From contig OMYN01000016.1 of assembly GCA_900315265.1 (NCBI GenBank), positions 1 through 40,769 on the forward strand: a DNA stretch of 40,769 nucleotides, in the 5' to 3' direction. Source of the DNA: an uncultured Eubacteriales bacterium. GTDB taxonomy: Bacteria; Bacillota; Clostridia; Lachnospirales; Bianqueaceae. The position numbers and the translations under genes were made by a program. Each line of letters begins with the position of its first letter. Position 1 is the first letter of the stretch. The notes beneath the pieces were generated by a model that was not told the origin of the DNA, did not search any database, and saw only the letters and a program-made list of their open reading frames with translations. Positions 35,156 through 40,769 of the stretch are shown piece by piece.

Positions 35156-36421
35156 ATGAAAAGGCAAGTAAAGAAAATCGCAGCGACCCCGCAGATGCCA
35201 AAGGCCATCCGGGTAGCCGCTTATGCACGAGTATCCAGCGGAAAGGATGCTATGCTACACTCCCTCGCCGCACAGGTCGAGCATTATAGAAATTATATTC
35301 AACATCACTCCGGCTGGGAGTTTGCAGGAGTGTATGCGGACGAAGCAAAAACCGGCACCAAGGCCAACCGGGAACAGTTTCAGCGGATGCTGGCGGATTG
35401 CAAAGCTGGTAAAATCAACCGGATTATCACAAAATCCATTTCTCGCTTCGCCCGGAACACGGTTACGCTGTTGGAGACGGTGCGTGAGCTGAAAACTCTC
35501 GGTGTTTCAGTCTATTTTGAAGAACAGGCTATCGACACTGCTTCTGCGGATGGGGAATTGATGTTGACTATTCTCGCCAGCTTTGCACAGGAAGAAAGTT
35601 TATCGGTGAGTGAAAATCAAAAATGGCGTGTCAAACGCAACTTTGAGCAAGGTAAGCCGTGGAATGGTACAGTGCTTGGATACCGCATTGTGGACGGCAA
35701 ATACGAGATTGTTCCAAAAGAGGCGGATATTGTCAAAAGCATTTTTGCTGATTACCTTGCTGGAAAGGGTACGCTTGGGATTGCAAAGGATTTAAACGAA
35801 GTCGGGATAGCAACACGGCGCGGCAATGCATGGACAGCCAGTTGCGTCCGCAAGGTGCTTTGTAACTATTCCTATACAGGAAATCTTTTGCTTCAGACTA
35901 CTTATAGCGATAATCATCTGACAAAGCAGCGAATGTCCAACCAAGGCGAACTGCCCATGTACCATGCGGCAAATACGCATGATGCTATTATTCCAATGGA
36001 GACCTTTGAGGCAGTCCAAGCAGAAATGGCAATTCGCCGCGAGAAGCACACCAATCCACAGCCGAAAAAGGCTTATCCACTTACAGGCAAAATTACCTGT
36101 GCCATCTGCGGTAAACGATTCAGGCGCAAGACCACCGCTTCTCGTATCGTCTGGGTTTGCTCCACCTACAACACCTACGGCAAAGCGCATTGTGCATCCA
36201 AGGCAATCCCGGAAACAACGCTAATGGAACTAATTGAGCAAATTGGCGGTCTCGACAAAATAACGGAAATCACGGCTGCACCAGATAACACAGTGGTATT
36301 TACCCTTCCCAACGGAGAAACAACCGTTAAACGATGGCAAAACCGCTCACGGAGTGAAAGTTGGACACCTGAAATGCGGCAGGCTGCAAGAGAAAGGAGA
36401 GAACGACATGGCAACATCTAA
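35156..36421 (+). CDS. Serine recombinase 1 (short)
   Basis: A 421-residue recombinase of the resolvase/invertase superfamily. The catalytic serine is S27 in AAYARVSSG, and the catalytic domain includes TKSISRFARNTVTLLE. It continues through a Recombinase domain (about 160-270) and a zinc ribbon (CAICGKRF...WVCSTY...HC), then a short tail without the long coiled coil. The start is ATG 35156 after AAAGGAGG. It overlaps recombinase 2 by 14 bp. With its partner it probably performs integration and excision; having two such genes at one end is seen in several Clostridial elements. Confidence 0.92.
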   Translation: MKRQVKKIAATPQMPKAIRVAAYARVSSGKDAMLHSLAAQVEHYRNYIQHHSGWEFAGVYADEAKTGTKANREQFQRMLADCKAGKINRIITKSISRFARNTVTLLETVRELKTLGVSVYFEEQAIDTASADGELMLTILASFAQEESLSVSENQKWRVKRNFEQGKPWNGTVLGYRIVDGKYEIVPKEADIVKSIFADYLAGKGTLGIAKDLNEVGIATRRGNAWTASCVRKVLCNYSYTGNLLLQTTYSDNHLTKQRMSNQGELPMYHAANTHDAIIPMETFEAVQAEMAIRREKHTNPQPKKAYPLTGKITCAICGKRFRRKTTASRIVWVCSTYNTYGKAHCASKAIPETTLMELIEQIGGLDKITEITAAPDNTVVFTLPNGETTVKRWQNRSRSESWTPEMRQAARERRERHGNI

Positions 36422-37997
36422 AAATGTGACGGTAATCCCAGCAACGTTGAATCTGCACACCCGCTCACCGCATACTTCAAAAGTTCGCCGCCGTGTTGCT
36501 GCCTACGCTCGTGTATCCACTGACAGTGAAGAACAACTGACCTCCTATGAGGCACAGGTGGATTACTATACCCGCTTCATTAAGAACAATCCCGACTGGC
36601 AATTCGTGGGCGTTTACACCGACGAGGGCATCTCCGGAACCAATACCAAGCACCGTGACGGATTCAACCGTATGGTGCAGGATGCTTTAGACGGAAAAAT
36701 CGACCTGATCGTCACGAAATCCGTCAGCCGATTCGCCAGAAACACCGTGGACAGCCTTACCACCATCCGTAAGCTGAAAGAGGTTGGCTGTGAGTGCCTA
36801 TTCCAAAAGGAAAACATCATGACCTTTGATTCCAAGGGCGAATTGCTAATCACCATCATGTCCTCCCTTGCGCAGGAAGAAAGCCGTTCCATTTCCGAGA
36901 ATGTCACATGGGGACAAAGGAAACGCTTCTCGGATGGCAAAGTTAGCATGGCCTATGGGCAGTTTCTCGGTTATCGCAAAGGTGCTGATGGTCTACCGGA
37001 GATTATCCCCGAAGAAGCAGAAATCGTTCGTCGCATTTATCGCGAGTTTATGCAAGGACAGTCCAGCAATGCTATTGCAAAGGAGTTAACGGCAGATGGT
37101 ATTCCCACCCCCGGAAAGCGGAGGGTATGGCAACGGGCAACCGTTGAAAGCATACTCGCTAACGAAAAGTACAAGGGTTCCGCACTCCTGCAAAAGACCT
37201 TTACAGTGGATTTTTTGTCCAAGAAAACAAAGGTAAATGAGGGTGAGGTCACGCAGTACTACGTAGAAGATAGCCATCCAGCAATCATAGACCCGATGGA
37301 ATGGCAAGCCGTGCAAGTAGAGCTTGCTGCACGGAAAAACAGTGGAAAGCGTCATCGACAAACCAGTCCGTTTTCCGGCAAGCTGTTCTGCGGAGACTGC
37401 GGTGAAATCTATGGTTCTAAAGTTTGGCACTCCAACAGCAAATACCGCCGTACCATCTGGCAGTGCAACGGAAAATTCAACGGCAATACCAAGTGCGAAA
37501 CACCGCATTTGTATGAAACGCAATTGCAGGAATTATTTCTCAAGGCTCTCAGCACATACATGGTAGACCGTGAAGGGATCATCGCTGACCTGCAACGTAC
37601 CAAGAAAACGCTGACTGACACCGACTTCATTGACGCAGACATCACTGCTATAGAGCAGGAAATGACACTGCTTTCCGATATGATTCGCAGTTGTATTAAT
37701 GCCAACGCAGCTAACACGCTGTCCGTCAGTGACTACCGCATCCAATACGATGACCTGTGCCAACGCTTTGAAAGCGCTGAGAAAAAGCACAACGCATTAC
37801 TTTCTCGACGTCAGCAAATGGAACGTGAAGCGGTTATCATCAGCGGTCTGCTGTTTGAAATCATGGGATTGGACACTCTGCCTATTGCCTTTAATGAAAG
37901 GCTGTGGACAGCCACTATTGACCGGGTGATGGTCTATGCTGATGAACGGCTGGTATTCCGTTTTAAGGATGGCACGGAGATAACGGAAACACTGTAA
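36408..37997 (+). CDS. Large serine recombinase 2 (integrase)
   Basis: A 529-residue large serine recombinase. Catalytic serine S37 (AAYARVSTD), SVSRFARNTVDSLTTIRKL, Recombinase domain, zinc ribbon (CGDCGEIYG...QCNGKFNGNTKC) and a C-terminal coiled coil (about 410-490; ITAIEQEMTLLSDMIR, RFESAEKKHNALLSRRQQME) of the type that controls synapsis and direction. The start is ATG 36408 with GAAAGGAGAG upstream. It lies 236 bp from attR, as integrases usually do, and is the best candidate for inserting this element into the fucosidase gene. Confidence 0.93.
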   Translation: MATSKNVTVIPATLNLHTRSPHTSKVRRRVAAYARVSTDSEEQLTSYEAQVDYYTRFIKNNPDWQFVGVYTDEGISGTNTKHRDGFNRMVQDALDGKIDLIVTKSVSRFARNTVDSLTTIRKLKEVGCECLFQKENIMTFDSKGELLITIMSSLAQEESRSISENVTWGQRKRFSDGKVSMAYGQFLGYRKGADGLPEIIPEEAEIVRRIYREFMQGQSSNAIAKELTADGIPTPGKRRVWQRATVESILANEKYKGSALLQKTFTVDFLSKKTKVNEGEVTQYYVEDSHPAIIDPMEWQAVQVELAARKNSGKRHRQTSPFSGKLFCGDCGEIYGSKVWHSNSKYRRTIWQCNGKFNGNTKCETPHLYETQLQELFLKALSTYMVDREGIIADLQRTKKTLTDTDFIDADITAIEQEMTLLSDMIRSCINANAANTLSVSDYRIQYDDLCQRFESAEKKHNALLSRRQQMEREAVIISGLLFEIMGLDTLPIAFNERLWTATIDRVMVYADERLVFRFKDGTEITETL

Positions 37998-38014
37998 TTT
38001 CCGTAAAACGCACG

Positions 38015-38056
38015 AAAGGCTCAAGTCGGATGAAAGTTCGACCTGAGCCTTTACTG
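38015..38056 (+). terminator. Terminator after the recombinases
   Basis: AAAGGCTCAAGTCG / CGACCTGAGCCTTT, a 14-bp stem with one mismatch and a 10-base loop, and a short T-rich end. The remaining 180 bp to attR has no gene. Confidence 0.75.
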
Positions 38057-38233
38057 CATTTATAGTGATATAACGATTGATAAAATAACGATTTATCTGA
38101 TAGATGTCCGTGCCAAGCAACGCTTAATTTTAATGGATTATAGCTTCTACACGGCTGACAACACCTCGAAATGTCTTAAATTCCTTAGAAAGACCGTAAT
38201 TGGGGTATAAAAAAACAGTTACCGCAGTCAATA

Positions 38234-38275
38234 CATTGTATCAACTACGGTAACAGCTATGGTCCGGGCGTCCGG
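38234..38275 (+). other. attR, right attachment site
   Basis: The element half begins CATTGTATCAA (38234-38244), the inverted counterpart of TTGATACAATG at 24521-24531, and reaches TGG at 38260-38262. From 38263 the sequence reads SGRPDTGP in the GH95 frame. Around the arm lies a further inverted pair, GTTACCG (38218-38224) and CGGTAAC (38248-38254), which may be extra recombinase contacts. Confidence 0.82.
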
Positions 38276-40443
38276 ACACCGGGCCCCTTGGCGACCGCAG
38301 CCCGATCTTCCGCCAGGCCCGGGATCTGGCTCTGGAGGGAAAGCTCGTCAAGTGCCAGCAGCTGATCGAAAGCTCCTTTGTGGGCCGGGACGTAGCTTCC
38401 TACCTGCCCATGGGTCAACTGGTCATCGACCGGACAAGGCAGGTTGATCCGGTCGGATCTTCCGCAGAGGACGCGGACCTTTTATACCGCAGAGGGCTCG
38501 ATCTTGCCGACGGCCTGGCTTTTGTCGAAGAAAAGGGCAGAAAGACAGAATATCTGGCTTCTTTTCCGGATCAGGTCATCGCCATCCATGAGGTCAGCCG
38601 TCCCGAGGACCTGACCTTTCGTTTCGCGTCCTTTTTGCAGGGACAGGGGAAGGCCTGGCTGGAAGAGGGAGCTGCCTACTATCTGTATCAGGGACAGTGC
38701 CCGGGCGCCTTGCCGGGCGAAAAGGAAGATGAGGCAGCGGAAGGCTTGGGCGTTCATTTTGCCATGATCATGAAAGTGACCGCAGACGGAACGATCAGCG
38801 CCTGCAAAGATGGTACGATCCGGGTCAGGGGAGCCTCCCTGGTCACGGCGGCTTTGACAGCGGTCAGCAGTTTCGAAAAGGAAGATTTTCTGGCGGCCGC
38901 ACGCCGGACTCTGGACAAGGCAGGCAGCTGGGACCGGATCAAAGAGCGGCATCTGGATGATTTCAGGCCGCTGATGAAGAGGGTGGAGCTGGAACTTTCC
39001 GGGGATCCGGCCAAAGAGATGATGCCCACGGACCGGAGGCTGGCTGCCTTCGAGGAGGACCCGTCGGACGCGGGGCTGATCGAGCTTTTATTCCAGTACG
39101 GGCGTTATCTGCTGCTTTCGTCTTCTCGGGGCTCGTCCCAGCCGGCCACCTTACAGGGAATCTGGAACGATTCGATGACTCCGCCATGGCGATGTGATTA
39201 TACGACCAACATCAATACCGAGATGAATTACTGGCCGGCTCTTCCGACGGCTTTGGAAGAAACGATGGAGCCGCTGACGGCTATGGTCAGGGAGCTGGCG
39301 GTAAGCGGCCAGAAGACGGCCAAGGCTTTTTACGGGGCTCAGGGGTGGGTCTGCCACCACAATACCGACCTGTGGCGTTATACGGGGCCGGTCTCGGGCA
39401 AGGCTTCCTGGGCTTTCTGGCCTGGCGCGTCGGGCTGGCTGTGCCGCTCTTTGTGGGAGCGCTACGAATACACGCTGGATAAGACTTATTTGGCTTCTGT
39501 ACGGCAGCTGATCTACGGGGCGGCCGAATTTTATCTGCAGATCCTTACCGAAATGCCGGACGGATGTCTGGCGATCTGCCCGGCGACCTCACCCGAAAAC
39601 CACTTTGTTTTTGAAAACAAAGCAGTCAGCACGGCTCCATATACGGCCATGGTCGATCAGATCGCCCTGGATACCTTTGAGACAACGATACGGATCACCG
39701 AATTATTTGATGAAGAAAGCGGCCTTAGAGAAAGGGCGGAAAAGGCGGCAGCAAGGATGGAGCCATTAAAGATCGGAGAGGACGGAAGGCTTTTGGAATG
39801 GGATAAAGAATACCCGGAGACTGAGCCGCATCACCGCCATTGTTCCCATTTGTACGGACTGTACCCGGCTCAACTGATCCGGGATCCTGCTCTGCTTGAG
39901 TCCTGCCGCCAGTCTTTGCTGGCGCGCGGAGACGACGGGACCGGCTGGTCTCTGGCATGGAAGATCTGCTTATGGGCTTCAATAAAAGACGGGGACCACG
40001 CCTTTTCCCTGATCCGCAAGCAGCTGCATTTTGTAACGGATCCCAACGCGGCTTATCCTTCACCCGGAGGGACCTATGCCAGTCTTTTGTGCGCTCATCC
40101 TCCCTTTCAGATCGACGGCAATTTCGGTTTTACGGCCGGGCTGGCTGCTATGCTTTTGCAGAGCCGCCTGCTGTGGGACCGGGACGGGAATAAGCCGGCC
40201 GCAGAGATCGACCTTCTTCCGGCCTTGCCCGGTCATCCGGCTTTTCGGTCCGGCCATGTCAGCGGGCTCAAGGCCAGAGGCGGAATTACAGTAGATATGC
40301 GCTGGGAGCAGGGCGACAGGACCACCGCCGTGCTTACCTTGCAGGAAGGGCTCTCCGATGAAACGGTCACCGTCCGCTGCGGGAAAGAAGAGCAGGATAT
40401 TACGCTGACACGCGGAAAAGCAGTGACGCTGGTTTTTCGGTAG
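38263..40443 (+). pseudogene. GH95 alpha-L-fucosidase, 3' part (726 codons), interrupted
   Basis: This is the main body of a GH95 1,2-alpha-L-fucosidase. Catalytic residues match the family: asparagines in TTNINTEMNYWPALP (N394, N396 in the rejoined protein), glutamate in CPATSPENHF (E523) and aspartate in FQIDGNFGFTAGL (D696). The start region is missing because the first 78 codons lie at 24272-24505. An ATG at 38380 is in frame but lacks part of the N-terminal domain and has no good ribosome site. The rejoined protein of 804 residues is normal length and has no signal peptide, implying an intracellular enzyme for imported oligosaccharides. Confidence 0.92.
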
Positions 40444-40466
40444 ATGGGTTTGCGGCGGCTGCCTGT

Positions 40467-40536
40467 CTGAGGTTGCCTTTCTGAAGCGGCCTATCTGAAG
40501 CGGCCTTTCCGAAGCGGCCTTTCCGAGGCAGCCTCC
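40467..40536 (+). repeat. 14-bp tandem repeat after the fucosidase gene
   Basis: Five units with starts at 40467, 40481, 40495, 40509 and 40523; the central three are nearly identical (CTGAAGCGGCCTAT, CTGAAGCGGCCTTT, CCGAAGCGGCCTTT). It lies 24 bases after the stop codon. Confidence 0.8.
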
Positions 40537-40622
40537 TTGAAGGCCACCGGGGATTACAGGGACAGACCTGCTAGGATTTCCAGGCGGATAAAATTCGTGA
40601 TTTTTAGCTTTTTTTATGCCAG

Positions 40623-40668
40623 TGGCGGATAAGATGGCTGAAATCGTCTATTTTATCCGCCAGTTTTT
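40623..40668 (+). terminator. Terminator after the fucosidase gene
   Basis: TGGCGGATAA / TTATCCGCCA stem (40623-40632 and 40653-40662) followed by GTTTTT. It ends 3 bases before the right terminal repeat. Confidence 0.75.
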
Positions 40669-40670
40669 AG

Positions 40671-40769
40671 TGAACTGTACCCCGTGTCAAGGACACAGAT
40701 CAAAAAAATTTCTACGCTTTTTGCTCTACCAGTGCTGCTGGTATTTTTCCAGATATCAAGTAATGGTAA
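40671..40769. repeat. Terminal 99-bp inverted repeat, right copy (probable IS end)
   Basis: Perfect reverse complement of 1-99, beginning TGAACTGTACCCCGTG. Both copies point outward, so the same element lies outside each end of the window in opposite orientation. No transposase coding sequence is included. Confidence 0.75.

Larger units (their letters stand above)
24506..38262 (+). mobile_element. 13.76-kb serine-recombinase element with Amadori-product cargo
   Basis: The insertion splits a GH95 gene and both host flanks rejoin in frame at TGG. Two serine recombinase genes lie at its right end next to attR. Joined end to end, its termini give a 55-bp dyad with perfect 11-bp arms centred on the middle base of TGG, as in large-serine-integrase attP sites. 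The left half carries sugar deglycation genes. The right half carries a restriction-modification remnant, small phage or element proteins, a lone major capsid gene and the recombinases. No relaxase, portal or terminase gene was seen, so autonomous transfer is not evident. Confidence 0.85.

Overview
The window looks like a contig from a low-to-mid GC Gram-positive gut bacterium of the class Clostridia, probably Lachnospiraceae-like. This is inferred from adjacent gyrB-gyrA, AGGAGG-type ribosome binding sites, a YesL/DUF624 protein, an S/E-rich membrane HtrA, and serine-recombinase elements typical of Clostridia. Both ends are bounded by the same perfect 99-bp sequence in inverted orientation (1-99 and 40671-40769). 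It starts TGAACTGTACCCC at its outer edge and is probably the tip of an IS element where the assembly broke.

Host part (100-24505 and 38263-40670). In order it holds: a YitT-type membrane protein (minus strand); gyrB-gyrA; an operon of MoxR ATPase, DUF58 protein, DUF4129-like membrane protein, two related esterases and a Cof-type HAD phosphatase; nagA-nagB-DUF624 (amino-sugar catabolism); an OmpR-type response regulator with its sensor kinase; a putative small RNA with its own promoter and terminator; a TIM-barrel sugar isomerase/epimerase; birA plus a lipid kinase (minus strand); HtrA (minus strand) divergent from a DUF4190 protein; and a GH95 alpha-L-fucosidase gene.

The main discovery is that the GH95 gene is cut in two. 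Codons 1-78 lie at 24272-24505 and the remaining 726 codons at 38263-40443, separated by a 13.76-kb insertion (24506-38262). The two halves rejoin in frame at a shared TGG and restore the GH95 sequence LNLDTLW/SGRPDTG. Joining the element's two ends gives a 55-bp site with perfect 11-bp inverted arms (CATTGTATCAA) whose dyad centre is exactly the middle base of that TGG. That is the layout of a large serine integrase attP site. Excision would rebuild an 804-codon fucosidase reading frame with its catalytic residues intact.

Inside the element, the left half (about 25.1-31.2 kb) is metabolic cargo for Amadori products. It has two FrlB-like sugar-phosphate deglycases, two FrlD-like PfkB kinases, one intact GntR/UTRA regulator, a second GntR gene broken by an internal TAG, a MalG-type ABC permease reduced to its last 36 codons, and an esterase with its middle deleted. 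Clusters of a GGGTGCAAAATAAAACG-type repeat flank the cargo on both sides. The right half (31.7-38.0 kb) holds a truncated restriction-modification methylase with its XRE regulator, two small unknown proteins, a solitary HK97-type major capsid protein, an HTH/zinc-finger protein, a small SHOCT-like protein, and two overlapping serine recombinases next to the right attachment site.
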